Made by a program: the position numbers and the translations under genes. From Petrosia ficiformis (taxonomy: Eukaryota > Porifera > Demospongiae > Haplosclerida > Petrosiidae): a stretch of DNA of 64,000 nucleotides. The stretch lies in NCBI GenBank assembly GCA_947044365.1, contig OX345636.1, forward strand, positions 10,851,809 to 10,915,808. Reading direction: 5' to 3'. Positions 35,224 to 48,204 of this stretch are shown here, in pieces. The notes beneath the pieces were generated by a model, which was not told the DNA's origin, ran no database searches, and saw nothing but the letters and a program-made list of their open reading frames with translations. Within the stretch, counting starts at the first letter, position 1, and each line of letters begins with the position of its first letter.

Positions 35224-38200
35224 TCATTGGCTCTTATCAAAATCAAATATGAGAGATTCTCTTCGAATAACAACATTAGCTGGAGAATACAAGTCTTCTT
35301 CATTTGAAGATTCTTGTAACAACAGTTTTGCATCTTCATTCGTTTCTCGACTTTTAACACAGAGTTCAAATTTCAGTCCATACTTTCTCTTGATTGAGAT
35401 TAAAACATGAAAAGCTACTATACCTAAGAAGACCAATAGTGAAAGAGTAACAGATGCAATATTAAGAAAATGATTGAATTTGAAAACTGATTTTGGTAAA
35501 ATACTGGTAAACCCAAGATTGAACAGAAAGAAAAATTCCAACGCTGTGTTCCATTTATTTCTATATTTCCCTCGTACAAAGGCCAATAAAGTGAAGGACA
35601 CAATTGCTATGATATAGTTGTTTAATTGAGGGAGTGTTCCTGTTGTGTATGAAAATACAGGTATCAAAATAAGACGCATAATCAAAAGAACTCCAGTCCA
35701 AAACCGATACTTGTTTTTGTATGGACCAGTATAAGCATCAATTAATGGTTTCAGTTTCACTATAAGATTCCTGAAACTTGTACAACATTTACCACTGTAA
35801 AACTGTAACCATTGACTAGAGAATACCAGCCCTGTATACACTAGAGAGGTTAGTAGAAATAGGACAGACACCACAAAAAGTGGAATATGTTTACCATTTA
35901 GATAGGTAATATTACCATCTACACTCCAAACATTCCATACTTTATCCTCACATTTGATAGTGGCCATCATGAGCCCATTAGTAATAGTACGTAATAGTTT
36001 AGAGTAAGACATGAGAATGAGTGTAGCCAGAACCGGTACCGCATTGTTACCACAGAGTCGAGATAGTCTTCCTGAATAATGACAACCAACTACAATAAAA
36101 CCAATTAAAATCCAAATATACAGAGGAAATGAAAACTGTAGCCATGTTTTCCAGTAGCCATCTAGTCCATTGAAGAAACAGGTTTGAATACCAAGATCAA
36201 GATTAAGCCATGATATGAACTGATTCAACACAGGTATATTGACACCATCAGCAGAAATGAAAGCTTCGTTGAATTTGATTAAGTTAGCATAGAAAAGCAA
36301 TCCATTGATACTTCCTACAGACACAGTCAAATTACAGATCAGGAGAAATGCTACCAGTCCTATTCCAGCACTTATAAAAGCACTTAGGAGTATTATGTAT
36401 TTGTTCTCACACACGTCACATTGATTAGAGCCTAACATGAGACTAAGTCCTGGTTGACACCCTCCACACAAGATACCTGATCTGTTGTGTGAACATTGAC
36501 CATCTGACTCATTGAGGCTGAGAGACACATCTGATGATTTCAGACAATAATCAAATGGACAGTTTTGATATGCTACAAAACAGTTGTACTGATGACTGTA
36601 ATATAACCAGACATTGCCAGTTCTTTTGATTGGAAGTACCCAAGACACATCACATTGGCTAACATATGCAATAATATTATTACAAACACAAACTCCCAAA
36701 GCTAACTCCAGACCAAGAGGACATTGTAGAAATTTGACATCTATATGTAGTGATGTTCCTTTTATCCATATGGCATCATCAAATTTTTTAATTGATAATA
36801 CTATTTCTCCATTGTTAGATCCATTTTGATTCAATTGGAATGTAAAATTTGAACATGCATTTTCTGTCACCTGAGCACTGTTACCAAGGAGAACATCAAT
36901 TCCCTTGCTTTCAATTGCGATTACTCCAGGACTGATTTCTCCACACATTCCAACTGTTGCTAGTGATAAATGTATTGATTGACCAGGATATATCTCTTCA
37001 GAAACTGTCATGTTCTTACAGTCTGTTAAACCATTAACACTACAGATACACACACCTAATGGTCGTGTCATGAGGTGTGCTATTGGCATAGGAGGTGTTT
37101 GATGCCACTTAGTACAATCACTGATATTCTCATTACCTTCATACCAATCGCAATCAAAGTATTCACCTCCATATATATTATCACCAGCAATGGAAGCTGA
37201 ATTACCTTCAAACGTTGCAGTAAGGTTTTCAATAGAGCACCACGAAATTTCGTTAGCGAAAGAGAGAGTGATGTGATCAATATTTCTTGCACTGATATAT
37301 ATTGCTCCACCAAACTCTCTAGCTGTATTATTCACAAATTGGACAGGAACATAGCTTGCAATTGCAGTGGTTCCATCAGCATTTATACCTCCTCCACTAT
37401 ATGGTGTACTGTTATTTGCTATTAAGCTGGGCTGACCACCAAAATTTACACGACAATTTCGAATGTACATTCCACCCATGTTATTGTTAGTTATATTAAT
37501 ATCAGAAAACAATATTTTATACGCTGATTTTTGACAACCTATAAATAGACCAGCTCCATATACTCTTTCGCTTCGGAACGTGTTGTTTGATATTTGAATA
37601 TGCTCTAAGAAGATGTCGGTATTAGACACTGTCTCTGAAAGTTGTATTAGAATTCCATATTGCATTACATTATTTGAGATATTTAAACGATGTATCCTTA
37701 GAAGATTAATGTCTTTACCAACAATAACTATAAGTACAGATGGGTTTGGTACATTAGACTTGGTGATTGTACAGTCTTCAATAGTCACATTATAACAAAA
37801 AACCTCAATAGCTATAAATGTGGTTCCAATGAAGTTTGATTTCTGTATTACAACTGATGAATTGATAACTGATTCATTCTTTATAGAAAAAAAGCGAAAA
37901 GCCGAATTTGAATGGAAGAACAAGCTTCTCTCAATGAAAACGAACCCGTGGTTGGATTTAAATTTTATACCAAAGTTGAAACTACTATTGACAGAAGTTA
38001 ATTTATAAGAACTCATTGCAGAATGTGAAAAAACTCTGATTGGTTGACTAATATTACTAATGGATGATTCCTTCATAATAAAAACATCAGCTTTATCCAA
38101 TTCTTGTCCACATATATCTATACCAAGTCTGCTGCAATTTTGCACAGATGTTCGATAGAAAGATTTATGAAATACAGATGTAAGTGATAATCCAAATGGA

Positions 38201-38664
38201 CAGTCACTGATTGTTAAGCCATCAATATGAACTGTATTGGTATATGATATATTAATACCAATAGTAACGTTACTAGCACATCTAATGAACACATTTGATT
38301 GCATAACTGACCAATGGAATCCCTGTACCCACTGACCTTGACCTTTCAGCGTTACATTATGTAGTCCTTTCATAAGGAGACTATCAGTCAGAATATGATC
38401 CCCTTTAAGAAAGATAAGAGTGAAATTAGAAGGGATTGTGAAATTATTATTGGTGTAGTAAGAGATAGGGTAGCACTCTTGCTGCATAGGGCAGTCCTGA
38501 CTATCCATAGGTTTCACATAATAGACAGCAGCTCCTTTAATGCTGAATATGAAGGGGAGCAGGATAATCACCTGTAAAAGAAATTAACAGCAATAAAATT
38601 CATTTTGTCGCTTTCTGAATAAACTCACTTGAATGAAGATTGCATGAAATGACATTGCTTGCAT
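35224..38664 (-). CDS. Large surface receptor: beta-helix-like ectodomain plus multi-pass C-terminus
   Basis: Two exons: 38664-38629 (MQAMSFHAIFIQ, donor CAA|gtgagt) and 38571-35224 (acceptor tttacag|GTG). Together they start with a signal peptide split by the intron (IILLPFIFSIKGAAVYYV). Residues of about 40-500 are rich in Asn/Ser/Thr-X-turn repeats (N-V-T, I-S-N-N) like right-handed parallel beta-helix proteins, with many N-glycosylation sequons. A Cys-rich stretch (about 500-720) includes CGGCQPGLSLMLGSNQC. From about residue 725 come several hydrophobic segments (YIILLSAFISAGIGLVAF, LYIWILIGFIVVGC, PLFVVSVLFLLTSLVYTG and others) interleaved with conserved-looking LLFYANLIKFN, WLNLDLGIQTCFF and KHIPLF. 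Uncharacterised proteins of this architecture are numerous in sponges and choanoflagellates as I recall. Expected at the plasma membrane; ligand unknown. Confidence 0.85.
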
Positions 38665-39117
38665 CAGTCAATATACAATTCAGTGCTACACTTTACCAAC
38701 TGTATATATGTATGGTTACCGTAAATAATTCGTATTACAATGTACAAAAAGTTTCGTGGTTTATCCTTGCTGTCCCAGATTCGAATTTTTATTGGTGAGG
38801 CTAAAAAATGGCCCTCCAGAGACGCGTTTTCATGAGAGGTGTGGCCAAACTTAATTATTATTTTGATTATTCATTTCCCAATATGACCAGCCGTGAGGTA
38901 ACTCGCTACATCTCTAAGACAGAGAGAATCTGTTCTCTTACATCTGTATTTTATACTATCAAACATTTATGCAAAATTGCAGTGAGCATGGTATAGATAT
39001 ATTTAGACAAGAATTGTATAAAGCTGATATGCCCAGCGTCTGTACACCCATCTGTGCCATCTCACAACCAGCGAGTGGCCTTCTGGGAGATCGAGTCAAT
39101 AATTGGTTTCGAGTTGC

Positions 39118-39262
39118 CATGGAATCATCCATTTAGTCATTAGTTGGGAGTGTATTGGAGTTTTTGCACGTTCTGCAATGAGTTCTTATAAATTTACTTC
39201 TGTCAATAAGAGTTTCAACTTTGATCTACAATTTGGATCCAACAATGGTTTTATTTTCATTA
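39118..39262 (+). pseudogene. Receptor ectodomain fragment on the opposite strand
   Basis: The + strand reads SWECIGVFARSAMSSYKF and then TSVNKSFNFDLQFGSNNGF, clearly matching residues near HSAMSSYKLTSVNSSFNF of the - strand receptor. A stop and a frame change occur just upstream (near 39130). It is about 145 bp and has no flanking exon context. It is a third, inverted and older copy lying between the two - strand copies. Confidence 0.75.
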
Positions 39263-39954
39263 TATATATATAATTTATATTATAATAATTATAATTACAT
39301 ATTGTAATTATTGATTTTAATAAGAATAATTATTTTAGAATATTAAAAACATTTTCATTGTATTTTTCTGAATGGTACATGATTTGTGAATATTTTATGT
39401 AGATTGCTATAAGGCTTGATCATCATTGAAGGTCGGACTTCTATATAATTATATCCATTATTTATGAATTGATTATCATTTTCATTTCACTTACAGATGA
39501 TGCTGTCTGTTTTCTACTTCATTTACAGCTTTGCCACAAGAAGTAGTGCTAGTCTCTGTGTCAACCATTCGGCATTCCAGTGCTTATAATAGTGTATAAT
39601 ATTTATTTTATTATCAGTATACCATAGTTTTATTAATATTAACAATTATTATGCCCATTATTTTAAGAATGTATTTGCTCACAAACTTTATTACTATGCT
39701 TATGATTCCAACGTAGGTAACTGGTTACGTAGCAGCAATTAATTCCACGTGGTTAAATTAATGAATACACTTATAAATATGGCGTCCAATTCGAGATCAA
39801 ATCTTTACCGTCGTTGAGACTATCTTCTTTCATAGTATTTGAAGATATCGTCTCGATACTTGTAGACCAGAATTTTACAATGAATGCGATTGGAATGGTG
39901 CTAGAATCATTGTGATATTTCAACAAACAAAAAAAATGATTTGTCTGGAAAATA

Positions 39955-40185
39955 ATAATAAAAATATGAAGCAGATTTTGCCAGTTTTGCCACTCACCTG
40001 TTCTCTACCTTAAAGACAATCTTTGGCGATCTAGATGATGTTGGTAGTCATAAAAACGAAAACTTATATGTACATATTACCAGAGATTTCAGCTCATCAC
40101 TTGCAATTGAAATGTATGGGCGGCCATTTGTTTTCCGTGCCATCCCTACATAGAGAGTACTACCGTACTCTCTGATAATATTGCA
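39955..40185 (+). mobile_element. MITE family C, dispersed copy
   Basis: Shares 'gcagattttgccagttttgcc', 'ttggcgatctaga', 'gttggtagtcat', 'tttcagctcatcacttgcaa' and the end 'gccatccctacatagagagt' with copies at 60280-60515 and 62565-62775. The terminal part equals one arm of the 20776-20915 palindrome. Confidence 0.8.
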
Positions 40186-40499
40186 GTAAATTTTGAGCAC
40201 TGTTTTCTTTTGGACACCATTCCTGCAGAAAATATCAATGCAACAGAATATTCATCATTTATTTGATCAACAAATTATTATGCTGAGTCATTTAAAAATA
40301 GAATTGAGACAAGAATAATATAGAAACATGTTTAAAATGAAAGTATGTAGAGATATATATCAAAACTGAAAAAAAAAAACCAGGAACAAGATTGGGATAC
40401 TGCCTTGCTTTGGCAGCAAATTAAATACCATTTCCACATTAAACACCACTTCCACCAAACAATTCTGCATAAGTATATATTATAGCTAGAGTAAAGTAG

Positions 40500-42437
40500 A
40501 AATTTGACATCTATATGTAGTGATGTTCCTTTTATCCATATGGCATCATCAAATCTTTTAATTGATAATACTATTTCTCCATTGTTAGATCCATTTTGAT
40601 TCAATTGGAATGTAAAATTTGAACATGCTTTTTCTGTCACCTGAGCACTGTTACCAAGGAGAACATCAATTCCCTTGCTTTCAATTGTGATTACTCCAGG
40701 ACTGATTTCTCCACACATTCCAACTGTTGCTAGTGATAAATGTATTGATTGACCAGGATATATCTCTTCAGAAACTGTCATGTTCTTACAGTCTGTTAAA
40801 CCATTAACACTACAGATACACACACCTAATGGTCGTGTCATGAGGTGTGTTATTGGCATAGGAGGTGTTTGATGCCACTTAGTACAATCACTGATATTCT
40901 CATTACCTTCATACCAATCGCAATCAAAGTATTCACCTCCATATATATTATCACCAGCAATGGAAGCTGAATTACCTTCAAATGTTGCAGTAAGGTTTTC
41001 AATAGAGCACCACGAAATTTCGTGAAAGAAAGAGAGAGTGATGTGATCAATATTTCTTGCACTGATATATATTGCTCCACCAAACTCTCTAGCTGTATTA
41101 TTCACAAATTGGACAGGAACATAGCTTGCAATTGCAGTGGTTCCATCAGCATTTATACCTCCTCCACTATACGGTGTACTGTTATTTGCTATTAAGCTGG
41201 GCTGACCATCAAAATTTACACGACAATTTCGAATGTACATTCCACCCATGTTATTGTTAGTTATATTAATATCAGAAAACAATATTTTATACGCTGATAT
41301 TTGACAACCTATAAATAGACCAGCTCCATATACTCTTTCGCTTTGAAACGTGTTGTTTGATATTTAAATATGCTCTAAGAAGATGTCGGTATTAGACACT
41401 GTCTCTGAAAGTTGTATTAGAATTCCATAATCCATTACATTATTTGAGATATTTAAACGATGTATCCTTAGAAGATTAATGTCTTTACCAACCATAACTA
41501 TAAGTACAGATGGGTTTGTTACTTTAGACATGGTAATTGTACAGTCTTCAATAGTCACATTATAACAAAAAACCTCAAAAGCTATAAATGTGGTTCTAAT
41601 GAAGTTTGATTTCTGTATTACAACTGATGAATTGATAACTGATTCATTCTTTACAGAAAAACTGCGAAAAGCACAATGTGTATGGAAGAACAAGCTTCTC
41701 TCAATGAAAACAAAACCGTTGTTAGATACAAATTGTAGACCAAAGTTGAAACTACTATAGACAGAAGTAAATTTATAAAAACTCATTGCAGAATGTGCAT
41801 GAACTGTGATACACCCCCAACTAATTCGACTAAGGGATGATTCCTTCATAACAAAAACATCAGCTTTATCCAATTCTTGTCCGGAAATATTCATACCAAG
41901 TACACTGCAATTTTACACAGATGTTCGATAGAAAGATTTATGAAATACAGATGTAAGTGATAATCCATATGGACATTCACTGATCGTTAAGCCATCAATA
42001 TGAACTGTATTGGTATATGATATATTAATACCAATAGTAACGTTACTAGCACATCTAATGAACACATTTGATTGCATAACTGACCAATGGAAACCCTGTA
42101 ACCACTGACCTTGACCTTTCAGTGTTACATTATGTAGTCCTTTCATAAGAAGACTATCAGTCAAAATATGATCCCCTTTAAGAAAGATAAGAGTGAAATT
42201 AGAAGGGATTGTGAAATTCTTATTGGTGTAGTAGGAGAGAGGGTAGCACTCTTGCTGCATAGGGCAGTCCTGACTATCTGTAGGTTTCACATAATAGACA
42301 GCAGCTCCTTTAATGCTGGATATGAAGGGGAACAGAATAATCATCTGTAAAAGAAATTAAAAGCAATAAAATTCATTTTGTCACTTTCTGAATAAACTCA
42401 CTTGAATGAAGATTGCATGACATGCCATTGCTTGCAT
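40500..42437 (-). pseudogene. Truncated second copy of the receptor with two nonsense codons
   Basis: Exon 1 (42437-42402) and the exon 2 start (42344) match the intact gene, and the region 42344-40500 is nearly identical to 38571-36731. Two codons that are CAA in the intact gene are TAA here, at about 41915 and 41364. At 40500 similarity stops abruptly inside the ectodomain, and an unrelated tail follows, so the Cys-rich and membrane parts are missing. If transcribed it could give only short secreted fragments. The high identity implies a recent tandem duplication. Confidence 0.9.
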
Positions 42438-43659
42438 CAGTCAATATACAATTCAGTGCTACACTTTGCCAACTGTATACAGGCCAGGAATGTATACTGT
42501 TGTGCAAATCAGGAGCCTATAAAAAAACAAGAGGGTAGGAGCGTGAAACTCCCACGCAAACAATGAAAATCCGTGTGCACTGCTTATTATAATAACGTTA
42601 CTATAAATAGCGCGTGTCAAACTAAGCGCCTTCCAGCAAAAAAAAAAAGAAAGCTCCTGGTGGCCGAAATCCACAAAGAAGAGCAAGATATCTCGGCCAA
42701 AGCACTGGAGGCCCTATGGAAACTCAGACACTTCGACGAATATCCAATTCGAGACAAGTTTCGAGAGCTATTCTTTAAAGAACAGCAATGTGAGTTCGGT
42801 AGGCCTAGTGAAATGTATTGAAGAAATGCAATATGCGTACAAAAAGCTTCTCACTAAGTTCTGTGTTGGTTACTATAACTCTTGATACTCCTGGAAACAC
42901 TCAGCAATTGGCTTAAGGTTGTAGTCTTTTCTAGTCTTGCAAGCTTCTTGCTGCATACAATCTGGTTCCATTCTGTATTTTTTGGAAGCCACACCCACCC
43001 GAGGGTATAATTATTGGGCCTAAATGTTTTGACTGAAGCAAAGCTAAACACGCCAGTTTATTTTCAGAAACAAAGCTAAACACGCCCCACGGGTGGTGTA
43101 GGTGGCGGTTGGTGGGAAACAATGGTGGGGTAACTGTAGTTAATCTCTGAGAAAGATCGGAGTTTGATAGTGTCTAGAAAGGTAAATGGTTTCAGTGAAA
43201 AGCTACAGAATTCAGCTTTCTTCAGCCTCTTGTAACTATAAAAGTAAAATGAATTTGCAGAAAACGGCTTCGTAACTTTTCTCAAAATACATTGTACTTG
43301 GTGCACGCCATGTATGGTGGGCGTGGCTTTCCTGGTTTTGTACTTGGTTTGTTAATTGGAAAAATGGAGATTTTATATATGTTTTATCAATTCCAGGACA
43401 CTATAAAGGTGATTAGAAGATATGAAGGTTGCTATTACACCAGGTTAGAGTCATTATATAATATTCTATTTTGAAACTGATTGGAGTCGCATCCGCCCAC
43501 TCCCTAGTACCACCTTAATTGATTTGGAGCAAACTCGATACAGTTCATAGACACTTCCAACGACGGGTATTTCTTTCGAATTAATTGTTCTACTTCGTAG
43601 ATACCTGTTAACGATGACACTAAGTCGTTATCCAATATCTTTCTTCTTAGAGCGTATGG

Positions 43660-43860
43660 CACGCCAAACGTATCAAAAATCATTTGTGAAACATCGTCAT
43701 ATACAACGTCATGTAACAATTACGCGACGTCGTGTAACTATTACACGACGTCCTGTTACCCGACGTCTTGTATACTAGGCGACGTTTATAACTGACCTTG
43801 CCGCCCACTTCGCGAATTCGCGATCGCTTAGCGAAGTGGACGGCAACACGTGTGTGATTT
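43660..43860. repeat. Subterminal CGACGTC cluster, left arm
   Basis: Five GACGTC-containing motifs alternate with 'ttac' spacers (attacgcgacgtcgtg, attacacgacgtcctg, cccgacgtcttg and others). They are followed by an imperfect palindrome around 'cacttcgcgaattcgcgatc'. The mirrored cluster lies at 50695-50850. Regular subterminal motifs are typical transposase-binding sites; they also resemble CRE cores (TGACGTCA at 50833). Confidence 0.65.
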
Positions 43861-43893
43861 TCTCACTGCAAAGATAGACGAAATAGATGCAGA

Positions 43894-45689
43894 CAGTGGG
43901 GTAGGAACAGGGGGGGCAGGAGGGGCTGAGGCCCCCCCCCCAACGTATAGGTTGTGGGGGCTAGCCCCCCCCCCCCCCATTTACCACTGACAATAATATG
44001 TACTGATGTGCATATTAACAATTCATGCATTATGCTGATTCATGCATGTATATGTATAAGTTATCCTGAACAAATTCATACTTTGCCATGGAATGTATAA
44101 GTGTTAATTTATCAATAAATAAAGACAATAATTGAAGTGTGAAAGCAGCTGATATACCAGGTGGACTTGTAAAAATAATAATGGCTACTGGAAGGCAACC
44201 CACTTTAAAGTCATTTTTTTGTGCTACGACTTCTTCTCTTCAAAGCGATCAAAGCTAACAGTTGATGAGTCTTTTGATGAATCAGATAATGAAAATGAAC
44301 TAATGTAAGTTTATAATTTTATATCAGTAGCAACTTACCACTTGAGATTTCTTCATTTGTATAGGTTTGAAACGGGTGAACAAAACACATCATCATGTGA
44401 AGATGACTTATATGATGACACAATGGAAGTCAACAATGGCACTTTGTACTACTTGTGTGAGTTGTGACAAGGAGTGCTGTGATGATCAAAGTGTGCCTTA
44501 TCAGTCTTTCAGTGTTGACTCAAGTAAAAGAAAGCAGGGTAAGCAGAATCGTGTCTTTCAAAAAAAGTGGTTTTCCGATCACAAATGGCTATCCTATTGC
44601 TTAACTTGTAATGCAGTCTTTTGTTTTTACTGCCGTAAAGCAACTTTGTAAGGAGGATTGACATTCAGTACAAGAGGTGATTCATCATTCGTTACAAATG
44701 GGTTTCGCAACTGGAAGAAAGGGAAAGAAAAGTTTAGGAATCATGAAATGAGTCAGACTCACAATGAAGCAGTTTTAAAATGTGAATCTTTAAGCAGACC
44801 CACCATATTAACTTTAGCAAATTCAGCTCTAAAGAAAGACCAAGAAGAAAGAAGGGAGATGTTAATGAAGCAACTTCGTTCTCTTCGCTTCTTATTGCGC
44901 CAAGGATTGGCTATTAGAGGTCATTCAGACACAGATGAAGAAAATCTATATCAACTGATGAAGTTTCAGGCAGTTAGTTCTTCGCAGCTTCAAAGTTGGT
45001 TAAGGGATAAGAAATATCAATCACCAGAAATTGTGAATGACCAAATTCAGTTGATGTCAAAGCATGTCTTAAGGTCATTACTCACTAACATTAAAGCAGA
45101 ACCTTTCTATTCAATAATAGCTGATGAAACGACAGATGTTAGTGGAAAAGAGCAGCTAGCAATATCACTAAGGTGGGTAACTAGTTCATATGAGATTCAC
45201 GAAGATCTGATAGGCTTGGTATATGTTGAAACGACTGATGCCTTGACACCAAAAACTGTCATCAAAGACAGTCTGATTCATTGTGGCTTGTCTCTTTCCT
45301 CCTGTCGCGGGCAGGCATACGATGGGGCAGCTAACATGGCTGGTCATTTAAGTGGTGTGGCTGCCAGAATACAGCAAGAAGAACCAAAAGCATTATTTGT
45401 TCACTGTTTTGCCCACTCAGTGAACTTGTGCTTACAAGAATGTGGGAGACAGTTGAAGGTCATCAGAGATGCATTGTCTCTGGTAAATGAAGTCTGTAAT
45501 TTCATTAGATTATCTCCCAAACGCTTGTCATTATTTGAGCGCATGAAGAGTGAGAGTGGAATGTCTTCAAAGATATTGCCATGACATTTATAAAAAGTAT
45601 GCATATGTTCATTAATGATTGTATCAGTCAATGCATGGTAGTGGCACTCAGTCCTTAGCCCCCCCATTTATCATTTCGTTCCCCCTATG
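43894..45689 (+). mobile_element. hAT-type DNA transposon with 8-bp target duplication
   Basis: GATGCAGA flanks both sides (43886-43893 and 45690-45697). The ends CAGTGGGGTAGGAAC and its imperfect mirror (gttccccctatg) plus G/C runs (aggggctgaggccccccccc and ttagccccccc) form the TIRs. A 'CA' start and 8-bp duplication are hAT hallmarks. Its cargo is a C-terminally truncated transposase, so the copy is non-autonomous. Confidence 0.88.
44182..45584 (+). pseudogene. hAT transposase (TTF zinc finger + DUF4371), broken
   Basis: A first exon near 44182-44305 starts MATGRQPTLKSFF and loses frame in a T run before KRSKLTVDESFDE. The second part from about 44365 has a TTF-type finger (KKWFSDHKWLSYCLTC, FCFYC), then a stop codon at 44649-44651, then a DUF4371/RNase-H-like core with IIADETTDVSGKEQLAISL, GAANMAG and FVHCFAHSVNL. 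The catalytic region is cut off at SSKILP. The C-terminal dimerisation domain, roughly another 250-300 residues in the family, is absent. Three lesions make it dead. Confidence 0.88.
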
Positions 45690-45784
45690 GATGCAGACAC
45701 TATAGTTAGAAGTAATCAGATAAATGGTAAAGCTTCTTGAGTTTATGTGAGGATGACTTGAAAGAAATAGGCTGCACTATGGGA

Positions 45785-46075
45785 ATGGGGAAACAGATCT
45801 TGATGGTCATAAAGTCATACAGCACAGAAGTAAGAATTTACTTATGACCGTCAAATATTATGGATTTACATTCCTCATATTATTAAACTATAACCAACAT
45901 CCAGCTGTGCAGTTGTGTTCACATTAATTTTGCTTTTCACTTTCAATGTACTTGTCTGATACTACAATCAGCAGTGAGAATTTACTTATGACCGTCAAAT
46001 ATTATGGATTTACATTCCTCGTATTATTAAACCATAACCAACATCCAGCTGTGCAGTTGTGTTCACATTAATCTA
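45785..46075 (+). repeat. Inverted-repeat partner of 48205-48385, with internal duplication
   Basis: The segment with 'tttacttatgaccgtcaaat' and 'ccagctgtgcagttgtgttc' occurs twice here (about 45840-45928 and 45974-46072) and once inverted at about 48249-48345. Two facing copies bracket the integrase scrap and the UBX-like gene, and may be the ends of that inner element. Confidence 0.8.
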
Positions 46076-46093
46076 GTGGCACTACATATAATA

Positions 46094-46249
46094 AGAACTA
46101 GATTAGCAGATAGGCGAAGTTTTACTACAGGAAGCTCAGTCCATAATCAACGAATTGAAAGATTCTGGCGAGATATGCACAGAGGAATAATACAAACATA
46201 CCATCGTTTATTTTCTCGCAGCTGTCAAACGTTGGAGGCTATATCATAA
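46094..46249 (+). pseudogene. DDE-integrase fragment
   Basis: The frame reads RSFTTGSSVHNQRIERFWRD and on to MHRGIIQTYHRLF, then stops. 'G-x-S-x-H-N-Q-R-I-E-R-x-W-R-D' is the C-terminal part of a retroviral-type integrase-core family common as single-gene transposons in cnidarian and sponge genomes (from memory). It contains the expected Glu of the triad (E of RIER). Nothing upstream in frame remains. Confidence 0.68.
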
Positions 46250-46458
46250 GAGGATGAAATTATACTATCACAAAATATAATTTAAAAAACCTGATTAGGA
46301 ACAAAATAAGTGAGTGGATCATATTACTGCTGTCCCACTTCTATGGCAATATGACCTTCTTTGATTAAATCAGAAGAATCAATATAGTGATCATCTTTCT
46401 GGGAACAGTACTGAATAATGCATAGTTTTCTTTCAAGTTTCCAAACACAAATGCTAGC

Positions 46459-47154
46459 TTATACAATAGCTGGTATATAACGATAAATGATAATTAGTTC
46501 AGAAAATACTAGAATTATGCATTTATCTACCTTTGCTTTTGATTCCATGTTCACAAATACCACTGTGGATCTGTTATCTGGATAATGCAGATGGACTTGG
46601 AATGTGCCAGATATGTTTTTACATTTCTCCTTGAGTGCATTTCGCACTTCTTCAAGTATTTGTAGTAATCATTACAAGTTTCTAAAACTAGGTAAAATCC
46701 AAAAATTCAATTGCCAACCTGATCAATAAGAGCAGCCTGAAAATTAGTTTTAAGAGGCATTATAAGTAATTAAATGCACATCATAGTTTTGTACCTTTTC
46801 CCTGTCTGCTTTCAATGACTCCTCAAAAGCAATGTTTTGCTCTTGAATCAAGTCTCTACTTGTTTGGAATTCCTGTGGAAAGAATAGCGTGCATTAAAAC
46901 CAGAAAAGGAAAGTAAATAGAGTACTAACCATTTCATGTCTTGGAGATGGTAAGGAAGGATAAAATTTGTCAGAAATGGGTGAGTACGGAGGTGGAGTTG
47001 GGGAGTACAAAGGTGGAGATGGTGAGTATGGTGGTTGGGATGGTGAACAATTGAGTTCTTCGTTAATGATAACTGGTCCACTATCTGATTCTACTTCAAT
47101 TATCGGATTGGTTAATGTAGATGAACACTATATATATATATAATATATATATAC

Positions 47155-47187
<33 letters not shown>

Positions 47188-47904
47188 ATTTATATATATA
47201 TATATATATATAACATATCGATGGTATGTGTATAGTCATTTTTGAAATTTTCCTTATACCTGTTTTTCAATAACTGCAGAGGTTGACATCTTGAAAGGTA
47301 CTGGTGGAAGGTCATCACATTCACTTTCGCTCTCATCCTATATCATAAACATAATATGCATGCGTGCAACTACCAAGAATTTTTGTAGAATAACCTGATC
47401 ATTCACTTGCACCATGTAAAGGCATCCATGACGTTGGGCAACATCGCCACCTGTTAAATCTTGTTCGGTTGCTTTTATTAATTTATTGCTTTTGATGCAA
47501 CTCAGAACAAACCATTCCTCCAATTTTGGAGAAATGTCACTGAATCCTTTGATAATCATGGATCTCACCTGAAGAGGAGTCAATACCCTTGTGAACTCAA
47601 GAACTTTAATCCTTCCTTGGGATTGCAAGCTTTCTTTGTAACCACCTTTAGGGACTACAAGCTTGCTGTGTCTATCGGGCAGGACTATAACAGTTTTCTT
47701 TAATGGCTTACATCGAAATGCTTTTTTCTTTTTCTGAGAAGGGCCAGAAACACATTCATCCATAGGATTGAACACCGGAGCAGGTCTTTTATTCCCGGCT
47801 AAAGATGAACTTGCTGGAAAACATCTAGCCAATATGAGAGCTTTAGCTTCCGTAGGGTTTTTCATTTTCTCACAAAGTTTCATTCCTTGCTTTGTCTTGT
47901 CTAC
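46459..47904 (-). CDS. Multi-exon transposon cargo gene, proline-rich with UBX-like C-terminus
   Basis: Exons on the reverse strand: about 47904-47395 (ATG at 47883), 47337-47260, 47127-46930, 46872-46796 and about 46654-46533, with GT/AG borders. Exon 1 is basic (KKKKAFRCKPLKKTVIVLP, LVVPKGGYKESLQSQGRIK). Exon 3 has YSPSPPLYSPTPPPYSP repeats. Exon 4 reads QEQNIAFEESLKADREK and exon 5 FQVHLHYPDNRSTVVFVN, the layout of the helix plus UBX fold in FAF/UBXD proteins. Related genes accompany integrase-type transposons in cnidarians, sometimes with a HECT domain, as I recall. It lies between the facing repeats 45785-46075 and 48205-48385. The 5' exons and stop are not certain. Confidence 0.5.
47128..47215. 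repeat. (TA)n microsatellite in an intron
   Basis: Nearly pure TA for about 85 bp between two exons of the UBX-like gene. Confidence 0.9.
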
Positions 47905-48204
47905 CTGTATTATATTTGTGTTTAGTTAATAACAGATTACAGTTTTTTTTATTAATTGGCAAAAAAATTAGTTCTATGGTGAGTGTGTATGTTAATTCTT
48001 CACCTATTGGGAATAAGAGTGCGTTTCGTGTTATAACATTATAATTGCTGCACGCCTTTCATGCATGAGCATCTGGTCATTATGATTTCATGTTATACTT
48101 GGAGGTATTATTTAATAATTACTTCTTTATGATGTTATCTCACTGATGGATATTGTCTATTTATTCTCAAACTGAGTACTTTCAGTAAGAGTCGCCTGTG
48201 ATTG

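Noticed and set aside
36614..38577. + strand open frames opposite the receptor gene, and -1 frames at 37080 and 40850
   Set aside because: They are shadows of the receptor and its duplicate; similarity between the two loci only reflects the duplication.
42854..43306. Overlapping - strand frames in the left arm of the long element
   Set aside because: They overlap one another in different frames, lack recognisable domains and sit in GC-skewed repeat DNA.
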